The notes under the pieces are model-generated. The model was given only the letters and a program-made list of their open reading frames with translations. It had not been told where the DNA came from and made no database searches. Positions 27,791 to 37,074 of a stretch of 64,000 nucleotides of DNA are shown piece after piece. A program made the translations under genes and the position numbers. The stretch covers positions 20,472-84,471 of the forward strand of contig NZ_BMUA01000030.1 of the NCBI RefSeq assembly GCF_014649955.1, given 5' to 3'. Numbering within the stretch: the stretch's first letter is position 1; each line of letters begins with the position of its first letter. Origin of the DNA: Streptomyces violascens. Its GTDB lineage: Bacteria > Actinomycetota > Actinomycetes > Streptomycetales > Streptomycetaceae.

Positions 27791-27968
27791 CATTCCCACG
27801 CTATGCACGGTCTTAGTGGTGATGACTCGCGTGGCCGCGGTTGGCGGGGTCGTACGGGTAGCTGACCTCCCTGCCTGGGCCGCCGCGATGGGGCGGATCG
27901 CGTCGTTTCGGATTGTTGCGCCTATCTGCAAGTGTGGCGTAGGGTTCGCACCGTTGTTTTCAAGGCAC

Positions 27969-28123
27969 CTCGTTCGGTGAGGCGTCTTCACGGACACAGG
28001 CCACTGATCCCACCCGTCGAGAGACGCTCCGGATCAGGACAGGTCTCCCCGGCTTAAGGGGTGGCCCCAAGTAGCTTCCCCCGGGCCGGGGAATACGCCG
28101 TGGAGTGCCAAAGCTCTGACGAG
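27969..28123 (+). promoter_or_regulatory. M-box (ykoK-type) magnesium riboswitch
   Basis: The stretch shows the M-box layout in order: a closing-stem strand CTCGTT at 27969; GGTGAGGC; an internal stem loop with the GTCGAGAGACGC core; a second variable stem with CTTAAGGGG; then the 3' core GTGCCAAAGCTCTGACGAG, whose GACGAG closes the first stem. M-boxes fold when Mg2+ is plentiful and switch off magnesium-uptake genes. The downstream operon encodes an MgtE-like protein and an NRAMP-related transporter, which fits. It was identified from memory of the consensus, not by a covariance search. Confidence 0.85.
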
Positions 28124-28443
28124 TTGGGGTGAGCCGGGCAAGTGTCCGGTACTCCCTGCCACGGTGCCGGAGCGCCTGCGCTCATGACCTGGGGGAGGCG
28201 AGATGGACAGTAGTCCGGGCCATAGTCGGCCCCACCAACTGTGTTCCTCGCCGTCTCTTCGCGGCGCCAGGTAGCCACTGCCACGCCGTGACCTGCCCGT
28301 CGACCGCCGACCGTACTCGCGTGCGGACCGGCGGAGCGTGCTCGGTCCCGGTGGCTCGTGTGTCGACGCGCGTCCTGGTGCTGCCTCGTTCCCCGCCGTG
28401 TCGGGGCCAGGGGGTGTTCACTTTGTCTGCCAACAATCTGCTC
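28124..28443 (+). promoter_or_regulatory. Long leader between the M-box and the transporter operon
   Basis: About 320 bases that probably hold the riboswitch expression platform. Several G/C-rich complementary stretches (for example CTGCCACGGTGCCGG and CTGGGGGAGGCGAG near 28,160-28,200) could form a terminator or antiterminator. A Rho-dependent mechanism is equally possible. No separate gene is supported. Confidence 0.35.
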
Positions 28444-29790
28444 ATGACCACATCAGCGCGTCTGCGTGACCGTCGGGTCCAGCTCGCACGCCGCGCGACC
28501 GCCTCCAAAACGGTGCGCGGCTCCCTGGTGTCCGTGGCCGGCCTGGTCGGCGGCCCTGTCACCAACCAGGCCGGCGACGACGTCGGGCGCGTGGTCGACG
28601 TCGTCGCCCGGCTGTACGGCACGGACCCCTATCCGCCAGTGACCGGCCTGGTCGTCCGGGTCGGGCGCCGAAGCGCGTTCCTCCAGGTCGACACCGTCGA
28701 ACAGGTCAACGCCGGACAGGTCCGACTGCGGACGGCACGGATGGACCTGCGCGAGTACGAACGCCGCCCCGGCGAGGTGCTGCTGGCCCGTGACGTGCTC
28801 GACCACCAACTGGTGGATGTGGACGGCATCCAGGTCACCCGTGCCGCGGATCTGTACCTCGCGCCCCTGGCCGAGCGCATCGTGCTGGTCGGGGTGGACG
28901 TCTCGCTGCCCACACTGCTGCGCAGGCTGGGGCCGCGGCGCTGGCAGGCGCGGCCCACGCCGGAGCGGGTGCTGGACTGGCAGGCGGTTGCCCCGTTCGC
29001 CGAACACGCCACCGAAGGACCGGCCCAGGTCCACCTGCGCGGTACACGCTCCTCGCTGCACCAGCTGAGGCCCGCGGACCTGGCCGACGTACTGGAGGAC
29101 CTGGGCCGCGCCGAGCGACAGCAGCTGCTGGCCTGGCTGGAGCCCGGTCACGCCGCCGACGCCTTGGAGGAGATGGAACCCGGCGAACTGGAGAACCTGC
29201 TGCGCGAGGCCGGACCCGCCTACGCCGCGCGAATGCTGGGGGAAATGGAACCCGACGAGGCCGTCGACGCACTGCGCGACCTCGGCGCAGGCGAGCGCGA
29301 GACCCTGCTCGACCTGATGGCGCCAGCGCAGGCCGCCGGCCTGCGCGGCCTCCTGGCCCGCCCCGAGGACACCGCGGGCGGCGCCATGACGACTCGGCTC
29401 GTCACCGCACTGCGCGAGGACACCGTCGCCCAGGTCCGCGGTCAGCTCGCCGAACAGGCCGAGCACCGTACCGAGATCGACGCCGTCGCCGTTGTGGACG
29501 CCGACAGCCGGCTGATCGCGGACATCCCGCTATTCCACCTCACCGTCGCCGAAGACACCACGACCATGGGCGACGTCGTGGACTGGCTTGCCCAGTTCGG
29601 AACGCAGGTCGTCGTCGGCCCCGATACCCCCGTCAACGAGGTGGCCGACCACCTGCTCGCCTCGCGTGCCTCCTCGCTGCTGGTCGTCGACGAGAAGGAG
29701 CGCCCGCTGGGGCGCATGCTCGCCGACGACATCCTCGACGCCCTCCTGCCCGAACGCGGGCGCCGCCACTTCCGGAGGTTCTTGCAGTGA
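28444..29790 (+). CDS. MgtE-N / CBS-domain protein without membrane domain
   Basis: 448 residues. The ATG at 28444 is used; GTG 28411 and TTG 28420 are in-frame alternatives. Residues about 25-95 resemble a PRC-barrel (GPVTNQAGDDVGRVVDVVAR). About 195-300 is the MgtE-N superhelix (LADVLEDLGRAERQQLLAWL, MEPDEAVDALRDLGAGERET). About 305-440 is a pair of CBS domains (DTAGGAMTTRLVTALREDTV; ASSLLVVDEKERPLGRMLAD). The MgtE transmembrane domain is absent. In MgtE these cytosolic domains sense Mg2+ and gate the pore, so here they probably gate the NRAMP protein encoded by the next gene, which overlaps this stop. Confidence 0.85.
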   Translation: MTTSARLRDRRVQLARRATASKTVRGSLVSVAGLVGGPVTNQAGDDVGRVVDVVARLYGTDPYPPVTGLVVRVGRRSAFLQVDTVEQVNAGQVRLRTARMDLREYERRPGEVLLARDVLDHQLVDVDGIQVTRAADLYLAPLAERIVLVGVDVSLPTLLRRLGPRRWQARPTPERVLDWQAVAPFAEHATEGPAQVHLRGTRSSLHQLRPADLADVLEDLGRAERQQLLAWLEPGHAADALEEMEPGELENLLREAGPAYAARMLGEMEPDEAVDALRDLGAGERETLLDLMAPAQAAGLRGLLARPEDTAGGAMTTRLVTALREDTVAQVRGQLAEQAEHRTEIDAVAVVDADSRLIADIPLFHLTVAEDTTTMGDVVDWLAQFGTQVVVGPDTPVNEVADHLLASRASSLLVVDEKERPLGRMLADDILDALLPERGRRHFRRFLQ

Positions 29791-31088
29791 ACCGCGACGC
29801 AGACACCACCACACAGGACACCGCTCCGGACGACGCAAGGGAGCACGAGCCCAGAAAGGGCTGGAGGCGCATCGCCGCAGTGGCGGCGATCGCAGGCCCC
29901 GGCCTGGTGGCCGCCAACGCCGGCAACGACGCCGCCGGCATCGCCACCTACGCCTCGGCGGGCTCCCAGTTCGTCTACGGCACTCTGTTCTTCATGGTGC
30001 TGGTCACGATCGCCCTGGTCATGGTCCAGGAGATGGCGGTCCGCCTCGGCGCCTACACAGGTAAAGGCCTGGGCGCCTTGATCCGTGAACAGTTCAGCCT
30101 GCGCCTGACCGCACTCGCGGTGTTCTGCCTGCTGCTGGCCAACACCGGCCTGGTGGTCTCCGAATTCGCCGGGATCGGCGCCGCCTTCGAACTCCTCGGC
30201 GTGCCCAAATGGGCTGTCATCCCCCCAGCCGCGCTGCTGCTGTGGGCCCTGGTGCTCTTCGGCTCCTACCGCTGGGCCGAGCGGATCTTCCTGATCATGT
30301 CCCTGGCGTTCTTCGCCTACCCCGTCGCGATGGTCCTCGGACACCCCGACTGGGGACAGGTCGGCTCCCACCTGGCCATCCCCCACATCGAGGGCAGTCA
30401 GGCATTCATCCTGCTCGCGGTCGCGCTGATCGGCACCACCGTCAGCCCCTACATGCAGTTCTACGCCGCCGCTGGCGTCGTGGACCGCGGCGCGAAACCT
30501 GAGGATTACAGACTGATCCGCGCGGATGCCATCCTCGGCGCGGTCTTCGCCTGCCTGATCAGCCTGACCATCATCATCGCCACCGCTGCCGCCATCGGCG
30601 GCACCGGCCCCCTGCAATCCGCCGCCCAAGCGGCCGAAGCACTCAAACCCGTCGCGGGACAAGGCGCCGAACTTCTCTTCGCGTTCGGCCTGATCGGCGC
30701 CTCCGCCCTGGCCGGTGCCGTGGTCCCCCTGTCCGCCAGCTACGCGGTGGGCGAAGCCGCAGGCGTCGAGCGCTCCGTCTCCCGTCGCTTCCGCGACGCA
30801 CCCCTGTTCCTGGGCTTGTTCACCGCCCAGATCATCCTCGGCGCCTCCGTCGCCCTCACCCCTGTCAACGTCATCCAGCTCCTCATCGGTACCCAGGTAC
30901 TTCAGGGCCTGATCAGCCCCGTCGTCCTGGTCTACCTCCTGGTCCTGACCAACCGCCGCTCCGTCCTGGGCGCCGCAGCCAATGGCCCCCGCTACCGCAT
31001 CGCCGCCACTGCCGTCGTCCTCGCCGTCGCCGCCATGTCCACCATCCTTCTCGTCCAGACCCTCCTGAGCTGGATGGGCTGGGCCTGA
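29787..31088 (+). CDS. NRAMP-related divalent metal (probably Mg2+) transporter
   Basis: 433 residues from the GTG at 29787, overlapping the MgtE-N/CBS stop. About eleven membrane helices are visible. Helix 1 contains GPGLVAANAGNDAAGIATYA, where classical NRAMPs have the DPGN metal motif, and helix 6 contains LIGTTVSPYMQFYAAAG in place of the A-x-x-MPH motif that selects Mn2+/Fe2+. NRAMP-related magnesium transporters are known to differ exactly at these positions, and members in Clostridia are under M-box control. Together with the M-box upstream this argues for Mg2+ uptake. Confidence 0.8.
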   Translation: MNRDADTTTQDTAPDDAREHEPRKGWRRIAAVAAIAGPGLVAANAGNDAAGIATYASAGSQFVYGTLFFMVLVTIALVMVQEMAVRLGAYTGKGLGALIREQFSLRLTALAVFCLLLANTGLVVSEFAGIGAAFELLGVPKWAVIPPAALLLWALVLFGSYRWAERIFLIMSLAFFAYPVAMVLGHPDWGQVGSHLAIPHIEGSQAFILLAVALIGTTVSPYMQFYAAAGVVDRGAKPEDYRLIRADAILGAVFACLISLTIIIATAAAIGGTGPLQSAAQAAEALKPVAGQGAELLFAFGLIGASALAGAVVPLSASYAVGEAAGVERSVSRRFRDAPLFLGLFTAQIILGASVALTPVNVIQLLIGTQVLQGLISPVVLVYLLVLTNRRSVLGAAANGPRYRIAATAVVLAVAAMSTILLVQTLLSWMGWA

Positions 31089-31812
31089 CCCACACCGAGC
31101 ACACCCACCCGGCACCGCCCGCGGGTGGCGACAAAGGAAGCTCTGGCCCCCACGATGACTCGAGCTTCGCGGCGACCTCGGCTCTGGCTGTGGCGTGCGC
31201 CGACTGTGTCAACGAGGAGGGCCGCTACGTTGTGGGGCAGAAAGTCGAGGGTGATGTGTAGTGCCCAAGCCACGCAACACCCGCCTGACTGCCCGCGTTC
31301 AGCAACTGCAGAAGCAGCCGCCGCAGGCACCGGGAGTCCCGGCCAGCGGTGACTCAATCCAGCGCAGGATCGTCGGGCTGGGAGGGAAGAAACGTCGATC
31401 TGACGGCCGAGTACGGGCCTTTCGGTCCGATCTCCATGCGCGTACCGCCAGTTCCGGCGTACCACAGCGCTCAGCTTCCGACACCAGGGCGAAGAGATCA
31501 GTAACCGGTCCGGCCGGCGCAGAGCTGCCCTCACCTCACGCGTCCCATACCTGGCCCGCCTCTCGGCCCGGAAGCCTGATATGCCGAGCGTGACGCCGGG
31601 CCGCCGCCTCGGCCCTGCGGACTGGGTACCTCTTTCGGTCACGTCCGCTGCGCTATGCCGGTGCACCGGCATGGGGTATGGCAGTGTTACGGATCCGGCC
31701 CGCCAGGCTCCCCCGTCTTGGTGGGCCGGACCACGAGGCGAGATGGACAGCGCCGTACCCGGCACGACCGGAACGCGGCCCTGACCGGCCTCCAGGCGAC
31801 ACTCAGGTGTGG
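31089..31812. other. Intergenic stretch downstream of the magnesium operon
   Basis: Over 700 bases with only noise-like frames. The plus-strand frame 31261-31593 starts plausibly (MPKPRNTRLTARVQQLQKQP) but loses natural character after about 50 residues. No terminator with a T-run was found. Confidence 0.3.
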
Positions 31813-32079
31813 CTAGGACACATCTCCCGCGACCATCCCGGTCTGCTGCGACCAGGACTTGATGACCACGTACCGGCCGTCGACGGCCTCCTCGGCCGCG
31901 CGGATCACCGTGTCGCCGAAGCCGTAGATACCGACCTGGCCGAGGAACTTGCCCTCGGCCACCTCTCGGTCATTCCAATAACCCTCCGTGCCGCGGCCTT
32001 CTCTGAGATGGAATTGAGTGGTCACGCGGAATCTGCCGGGGTTCATAGGCCGAGAGCCTGCCATGCGACGGAGCAGCAC
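31813..32079 (-). CDS. Short hypothetical protein or fragment
   Basis: Of the 88 codons, the last ~55 (GYWNDREVAEGKFLGQVGIY, RAAEEAVDGRYVVIKSWSQQ) look like real protein with a mixed alpha/beta pattern. The first ~30 are Arg-rich and unconvincing. It could be the C-terminal piece of a larger lost gene. No family recognised. Confidence 0.3.
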   Translation of the reverse strand: MLLRRMAGSRPMNPGRFRVTTQFHLREGRGTEGYWNDREVAEGKFLGQVGIYGFGDTVIRAAEEAVDGRYVVIKSWSQQTGMVAGDVS

Positions 32080-32353
32080 TCCGACCCCCGCGCTCTGCGA
32101 GGAGCGATTCCACCGCCATCACGTGAAGAGGTCCGGATGCAGCGGCCCCTGAAGTATGGGCCGTTGTCGCGGTGACCGGGCCGGCTGAACACCGAAGGGG
32201 CGGCGGGGTGACGAAGAAGCGCAATCTGACGGGCGGAAGTCAGGCCTCACCGGCGCCAGGAAATGGCTCTCGGTTCCAGCGCCGGTCTCCACGTAGCCGT
32301 TTCCTGATCGGGGCGGGGACCGCGTTGTCAGTGGTGGCGGCGATGATCCTCCG

Positions 32354-32475
32354 GTGACTGAGACGATCATCAAGGCCTACCCCTTCGCCTTGGACCCGAC
32401 CGATGCCCAGGTGGAGACCCTGGGCCGGTATGCGACCGCATCCCGCTACGGCTTCAACTTCGCGCTCGGGGATGA
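32354..32475 (+). pseudogene. N-terminal fragment of an IS605-type TnpB
   Basis: A GTG start reads TETIIKAYPFALDPTDAQVE followed by TLGRYATASRYGFNFALG, the typical first 40 residues of TnpB proteins (compare the complete copy at 34,733). Natural sequence stops near 32,475. No RuvC or zinc-finger part is found downstream in any frame. Confidence 0.6.
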
Positions 32476-32970
32476 TGATTGCCGTCTACGACCAGTGTGC
32501 GCCGGGGCCGTGATGACCTGGTACGAGACCGGCGATGCCAAGGGGGGATCATCCGAGGCCTCGCGCGGTGCCCCATCGAGCCAGGAGTCTCCACCGCATC
32601 GTCCAGCCGAGGCGTGCTCGACGGGTACCCGCTGACGGGGGGACATGGCGGGCTTGTTAGCCGGCCGTAACGGCTCTCTGCCCATGTCCTGTGACCCGAA
32701 GTACCCTTGCGCGGCGGGCATTTGGTGATCCACGGTGGGCTGAGCCCGGCGTAAAGCCGGTGGTCGTCTGCGGTGCGGGAGGAGGGGCCGTCCTTGGCGA
32801 AGGCGCGCGTGCGGCTCAGCGGCGGTGCGGGATGGCAGACCGATTTCCGGCGCCGGACGGCGGGCCGCCCCCTGCGTACTCCAATGGAAGTCGCCACCAC
32901 GCGCCCGGGCCCTCATCGGCACCCTCACGGAACTGGAGCGGGCGATCGAAGCCCACTCGGTGGCCATGAC
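32476..32970. other. Stretch without a recognisable gene
   Basis: About 500 bases between the TnpB fragment and the next hypothetical gene. Frames on both strands are Arg/Pro-rich noise. A possible transposase tail (EGPSLAKARVRLSGGAGWQT) is too weak to call. Confidence 0.3.
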
Positions 32971-33663
32971 ATGGGGCTGTACGAGCTGGCCTGGGGCCAG
33001 GCATCCCAAGCGCCGCCCAGCGAGACCCGGCAGCAGCGAGCACGGCTGAAGACGCTCAAGGACATCCTCGGCTCCCCCGGCTGGCGTGAAGAGGAGCGCC
33101 GCCTGGCCGCCGAACGCCACGATCCCCAGCCGGTCTCAACTCCGCGGCCGCGCGTGTCGCGTCCCCGCCCCGTCGCCCCTTCGGTGCCCGCTGCCGACCC
33201 GGTGGTGCGGTCCTCGAACGACGCCGCGGAAAAGCCCGGACCGCGCCCCGCCGGAGTCGCTCCGGTGCCGGCTGTCAGCCGGCGGCCGCGGAGGGCCGCC
33301 GGGCCGGCCCTGTTGGAACTGGGGCGGCTGTGGGAACTTGCGACCGATCTGCGCCCCTTGCTGGAGCAGACGGCCCGGGCTGGGGCAACGATCGGCTGGC
33401 CGGCGATCCGCAAGCGCCTTCCGGGCCTGCCCGTCCTCCAGCGCGATGACGAGTGCCTCCTGCTGTGGCTGGTCGACGAAGACCGCCAGACCGGCGAGCC
33501 GCTACTCTCGGCACTGGTCACGGCAGGAGACCGGCAGATGCACCCGCGCTTCCCCGAAGTCGCCGAAGAACTCGGGCTCCCCGCAGGCCGCACCCCGGGC
33601 GAGCAGCACGCCACGTGGGGCTACGAGGTGTTGAAGACCCACCAGCACCGACGCCACCGCTGA
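32971..33663 (+). CDS. Hypothetical protein with conserved-looking C-terminal domain
   Basis: 230 residues from the ATG at 32971 (MGLYELAWGQASQAPPSETR). The first 100 residues are basic and Pro-rich, probably disordered. From about 110 to the end there is a compact domain (LELGRLWELATDLRPLLEQT, AIRKRLPGLPVLQRDDECLL, LWLVDEDRQTGEPLLSALVT, PEVAEELGLP, HATWGYEVLKTHQHRRHR). From memory, domains ending in W-x-Y-E-V-L-x-x-H-Q occur at the ends of several uncharacterised Streptomyces proteins, some plasmid-borne. No catalytic motif is evident. Confidence 0.6.
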   Translation: MGLYELAWGQASQAPPSETRQQRARLKTLKDILGSPGWREEERRLAAERHDPQPVSTPRPRVSRPRPVAPSVPAADPVVRSSNDAAEKPGPRPAGVAPVPAVSRRPRRAAGPALLELGRLWELATDLRPLLEQTARAGATIGWPAIRKRLPGLPVLQRDDECLLLWLVDEDRQTGEPLLSALVTAGDRQMHPRFPEVAEELGLPAGRTPGEQHATWGYEVLKTHQHRRHR

Positions 33664-33916
33664 ATTTCAGAAGCTCTGCTGGAAACGTCGACAAACGCAT
33701 GCGTTGAGAACTTCGCAGCCATCACCATGCACGACAGTGACTCCGTGCCCGGCTTCCGGCACGGTGGTATCGGCGTGAGCGGCTGTCTGAGCAAGGTCGG
33801 CATGGTCCGCTACCGCGACACCGTGGCCACGGCGCGTCCCCGCTCAGGCAGCGGGGGGTGCTGGATTGTGGGCTCCGCCATAGCGCCGAATGGTCTGGAC
33901 CTGATGGGATGCCTGG

Positions 33917-34102
33917 ATGAAGTCTCGCCGAATCGTGTGGGTGGCTGCCGGGGTCGTGGCCCTGGGCGGTGTGTATGCGTTCGGCTGGTGGTCGGGCCAG
34001 CCCGTCTATGACTGTCCGCCGCCGATCCCCCGCAGGTACGCGAACTACCTCGCCGCCGACACCTGCCCGGTCGTGCCGAGGATCGCCACCTGGTGGAGCT
34101 GA
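33917..34102 (+). CDS. Small single-pass membrane protein
   Basis: 61 residues starting MKSRRIVWVAAGVVALGGVY, one membrane segment followed by a Cys/Pro-rich exterior part (PVYDCPPPIPRRYANYLAAD, TCPVVPRIATWWS) with two cysteines that could pair. The stop overlaps the GTG of the next membrane gene (34093-34102), so the two look like a translationally coupled pair. Function unknown. Confidence 0.5.
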   Translation: MKSRRIVWVAAGVVALGGVYAFGWWSGQPVYDCPPPIPRRYANYLAADTCPVVPRIATWWS

Positions 34103-34498
34103 CCGTGGACTCCTTCATTGCCGTCGTCGTGCTGAACGGGTACGCACTGGCCGCGTTCGCCTGCGGGCGCCTGACGGTACGAGCCGTCCACCGCGCCCCA
34201 CGGTGGGTGTACTTCCTCGCCCCGCCCGTGCTCACGGCCGCCGCCGGGCGGGGTGGTGTGGTGGCTGGTGTGGCTGTCCTACTACGCGAGCCTCGCCCTC
34301 CTGCTCTGGTGGGCCGCCGGACTCCTCGGCGTCATCACCGCCTGGACGTGCCCGGGCCCCGCCGTGGGCAGCTTCAACGGGCCAGTTGACCCGATCGCGG
34401 ACTACGAAAATCTTGGAAGACCCATCAGGTGTACACCCTCCACCCCGGTGGCGGATGGCGCCGTAACCCTTCCCCGCCTGGGGCGTTATGAGCCCTGA
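34093..34498 (+). pseudogene. Membrane protein gene with a one-base insertion
   Basis: GTG 34093 reads LTVDSFIAVVVLNGYALAAF...RAPRWVYFLAPPVLTAAAG, then the natural continuation VVWWLVWLSYYASLALLLWW, LLGVITAWTCPGPAVGSFNG is one frame away. Removing one G from the GCCGCCGGGCGGGG run near 34,245 joins them into a ~130-residue two- to three-helix membrane protein. The gene end after SFNGPVDPIADYE may have been altered by the neighbouring TnpB element. Confidence 0.5.
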
Positions 34499-34603
34499 AG
34501 CGGTCAGCGACACGGGTATGTCCCGACTACCCGTTCTGGCACTCTGGGTGTCCAACTGCAGCTCGTGGAGGTGCTGCCTGTGCATCCGACGGGTCAGAAA
34601 CAG

Positions 34604-34646
34604 GGTTGCGGCGAATCGGGGTCTACGTCCCCGGTTCGCCGCAACC
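34604..34646 (+). repeat. Strong hairpin upstream of TnpB
   Basis: GGTTGCGGCGAA and TTCGCCGCAACC form a 12-bp stem that continues, after one mismatch, with CGGGG/CCCCG around the loop TCTACGT. It sits about 90 bases before the TnpB start and may be the left-end subterminal hairpin of the element or the terminator of the preceding gene. Confidence 0.6.
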
Positions 34647-34732
34647 ACCTGGCGCCAGCAGCCCGCCCCGAAACCGCATGACAGTCCGCGCTGTTGGTTA
34701 GTGTCAGCTTGTCCTGAGAAAGGGGAGTTTGT

Positions 34733-36529
34733 ATGCCGCTTATCGAAGTTGTGCGTGCTTACAAGTTCACCCTGACCCCGACCGATGCGCAGCGTGAAGA
34801 TCTTGCCCGGCATGCCGGTGCTTGCCGATGGGCCTACAACTACGCGATCGCGCGGAAGCAGGCCGCCCACCGGGCATGGACCGAGATGCGCCAAGCGCAC
34901 CAGGTGGCCGGGCTTGACGACGCGCAGGCCGAGGCGTTGATCAAGCAGGCCGGGTCCGGGCTCACCGACAGCATCACGGTGTGGGATCATCACCGCAAAA
35001 TGCTGATGTGCCTGAAGACGGGCAAGCCGGTCCCACAAACCGCAGCTGACTTCACGCCCCCCGCCGGGCAGGAAGTACTGTACGGGCGTCTCGTGGCCGC
35101 GCGTACTGCCGCTGATGCTGGTGCCCTCAGGGCGGCGCTCGCCGAGGCCCGGGGCGCGGTCAACGCGCTCAAGGCGCAGGCGTTCGCGGCCGGGTTCCGG
35201 GTGCCGAACGCGATGGACATGGCGGCGCTGTGGCGCACCGAACGCGACCGGCCCCGTGAAGAGGGGGGCTCGCCCTGGTGGGGCGAGGTCAATGTCTACG
35301 CCTTCACGACCGGCTTCGACCGGGCGGAGCGCGCCTGGAAGAACTGGCTCGACAGCTGCTCGGGGAAGCGGTCCGGGCGTCGCGTTGGTTACCCGCGCTT
35401 CAAGCGTAAGGGCCGTGCTGCGGACAGCTTCGCGCTGTACCACGACGTCAAGAAGCCGACCCTGCGTCCCGACGGCTACCGGCGGCTTGCCCTGTCAACG
35501 CTCGGTAGTATCCGCACCTGCGAGTCCTCCAAGTGGCTCGTGCGCCTCATCGACCGCGGCACTGCCCGGATCAATTCAGTGACAATCTCCCGGGGTGCCC
35601 ACCGCTGGTACGCATCCGTCCTGGTGACGCTCCAGCAGGATGTCCCCGTGCTGTGGGAGCACACCGCCACCGACGGCACCCGTAGCAGCTATTTGTCAGC
35701 CGACGAGGCATACGCGGCGGCGAAGGTGAGTGGCGGCGGCACGGTCATGCAGCACGGCCAGCCCACCCGACGCCAACGCACCGGCGGACTGGTGGGCGCC
35801 GACCTAGGTTCCCGCCACCTCGCCGTGCTCACCTCACGCCTCGACCACACCGACCCTGCCTCGACCGTCGTCGCCCACCCCCGCCATCTCAAAGCGGGCA
35901 TGGACCGGCTCGTCAAGGCCCAGAAGCAACTGTCAAGGACCACGAAGGGCTCACGGCGGCGCCAGCGCGCCGCCGACCGTGTGGCGCGCCTGCACCATGC
36001 CATCAAGCTTCGCCGGGCCACTAGTATCCATGGCCTCACTAAAGCACTTGTCACCCGCTTCGACATGGTGGCGATCGAAGACCTCAGCCTTGTCCAGTTG
36101 ACTAGAACGCCACGGGGCACCGTCGCTGACCCGGGCAAGAATGTCAAGGTCAAGGCATTGTTCGACCGGCACCTCCTGGATGCCTCACTAGGCGAAGTGC
36201 GCCGACAGCTCACCTACAAGTCTCGTTGGTACGGGTCCCGCCTCATCGTCATCGACCAAGGCACGCCCGTCGCCTCAACTTGCGCCAAGTGCGGAGAGCG
36301 AAACCCAAGCTCAAAGCCAGGCCAAGCGAAGTTCCACTGCATCTCATGCGGTCACGCCGTAGACCGCCACGAGAACTCCGCCTCCAACATCATGAAAGCG
36401 GCCCGCAGGCAGATCGCGGCGGTCGCCTCCGGTAAGGGGGAGACCCAAAACGCGCGTAGAGCCCCTGTAAGCCCCAGCGCCCCCCGGGGTGCTGGGCGTG
36501 GGACGTTGAAACGCGAAGGCACCATTTGA
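34733..36529 (+). CDS. tnpB: TnpB-type RNA-guided nuclease of an IS605-like element
   Basis: 598 residues from the ATG at 34733, with AAAGGGGAG upstream. N-terminal recognition region VVRAYKFTLTPTDAQREDLA. The RuvC triad is intact: Asp in GLVGADLGSRHLAVL, Glu in FDMVAIEDLSLVQL and Asp in SCGHAVDRHENSASNIM. A zinc finger is formed by TCAKCGER and HCISCG. TnpB proteins cut DNA guided by an omega RNA made from the element's right end and help retain the transposon. It is ~200 residues longer than typical copies because of inserts between residues about 60 and 180. No TnpA is nearby. Confidence 0.85.
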   Translation: MPLIEVVRAYKFTLTPTDAQREDLARHAGACRWAYNYAIARKQAAHRAWTEMRQAHQVAGLDDAQAEALIKQAGSGLTDSITVWDHHRKMLMCLKTGKPVPQTAADFTPPAGQEVLYGRLVAARTAADAGALRAALAEARGAVNALKAQAFAAGFRVPNAMDMAALWRTERDRPREEGGSPWWGEVNVYAFTTGFDRAERAWKNWLDSCSGKRSGRRVGYPRFKRKGRAADSFALYHDVKKPTLRPDGYRRLALSTLGSIRTCESSKWLVRLIDRGTARINSVTISRGAHRWYASVLVTLQQDVPVLWEHTATDGTRSSYLSADEAYAAAKVSGGGTVMQHGQPTRRQRTGGLVGADLGSRHLAVLTSRLDHTDPASTVVAHPRHLKAGMDRLVKAQKQLSRTTKGSRRRQRAADRVARLHHAIKLRRATSIHGLTKALVTRFDMVAIEDLSLVQLTRTPRGTVADPGKNVKVKALFDRHLLDASLGEVRRQLTYKSRWYGSRLIVIDQGTPVASTCAKCGERNPSSKPGQAKFHCISCGHAVDRHENSASNIMKAARRQIAAVASGKGETQNARRAPVSPSAPRGAGRGTLKREGTI

Positions 36530-36542
36530 CGCTGGTGCCACC

Positions 36543-36562
36543 CCAGCGGAGTGATCCGCTGG
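36543..36562 (+). ncRNA. Candidate omega-RNA hairpin at the TnpB 3' end
   Basis: CCAGCGGA and TCCGCTGG form a perfect 8-bp stem with loop GTGA, starting 13 bases after the TnpB stop. Omega RNAs of IS605-type elements overlap the end of tnpB and the right end, with short stems like this before the guide. The exact 3' boundary and guide could not be fixed. Confidence 0.35.
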
Positions 36563-36724
36563 CGTCCCACTCCAGCCCTGACTCATCAGAGGGCCAAAGC
36601 GTTAAGCGGCCTACAGGTGAAAAAGGGCAAACTCGTATGCTCAGTGGACGACCTCTGCTTGATCACGGTTATATTCCCCGCCCAACACCGTGATGGCAAT
36701 CCCCTGGGAGCGTGGAGTCCTCGT

Positions 36725-37057
36725 CTATGCGGCCTGGGCTCGTGAATGAGCCTTGGCACGCTTCTGGTTGATGATCCGTTCGGACTCCGCCGGCGGCAGT
36801 CCATCAGCGGCGCTGTGCCTTCGGCACCGGTTGAAGAAGTCCGCGATCCACGTGGCGATCTTCAGCCGGGCCTCGGCACGGGCGGTGAAGCGGTGCCGAC
36901 GGATGTACTCCACCTTGATCGTCGAGTGGAACGACTCCGCCGCTGCGTTGTCCAGCGCCGAACCCACGCGCTCCATGGACTGCACCACACCCAGGCGGCC
37001 ACGGAGGTCGTTGTAGGCCTCGCTGGCCCTCCCCTCGTACCGTGGAGTCGTGACCAT
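36725..37057 (-). pseudogene. IS3-family OrfB C-terminal fragment
   Basis: About 100 residues of an rve integrase end: VVQSMERVGSALDNAAAESF, HSTIKVEYIRRHRFTARAEA, IADFFNRCRRHSAADGLPPA. The DDE Glu region (NAAAESFHSTIKVE) is present, but the two upstream Asp motifs are missing, so only the tail of the transposase remains. Confidence 0.75.
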
Positions 37058-37074
37058 AGGGGTAGTTGAGGGTC

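Noticed and set aside
29442..31115. A 557-codon minus-strand frame rich in Gly, Asp and Gln
   Set aside because: Mirror image of the NRAMP gene; hydrophobic codons of membrane helices give such artefacts on the opposite strand.
31261..31593. A 110-codon frame starting MPKPRNTRLTARVQ
   Set aside because: Only the first part looks natural and there is no homologous family I recognise; likely chance.
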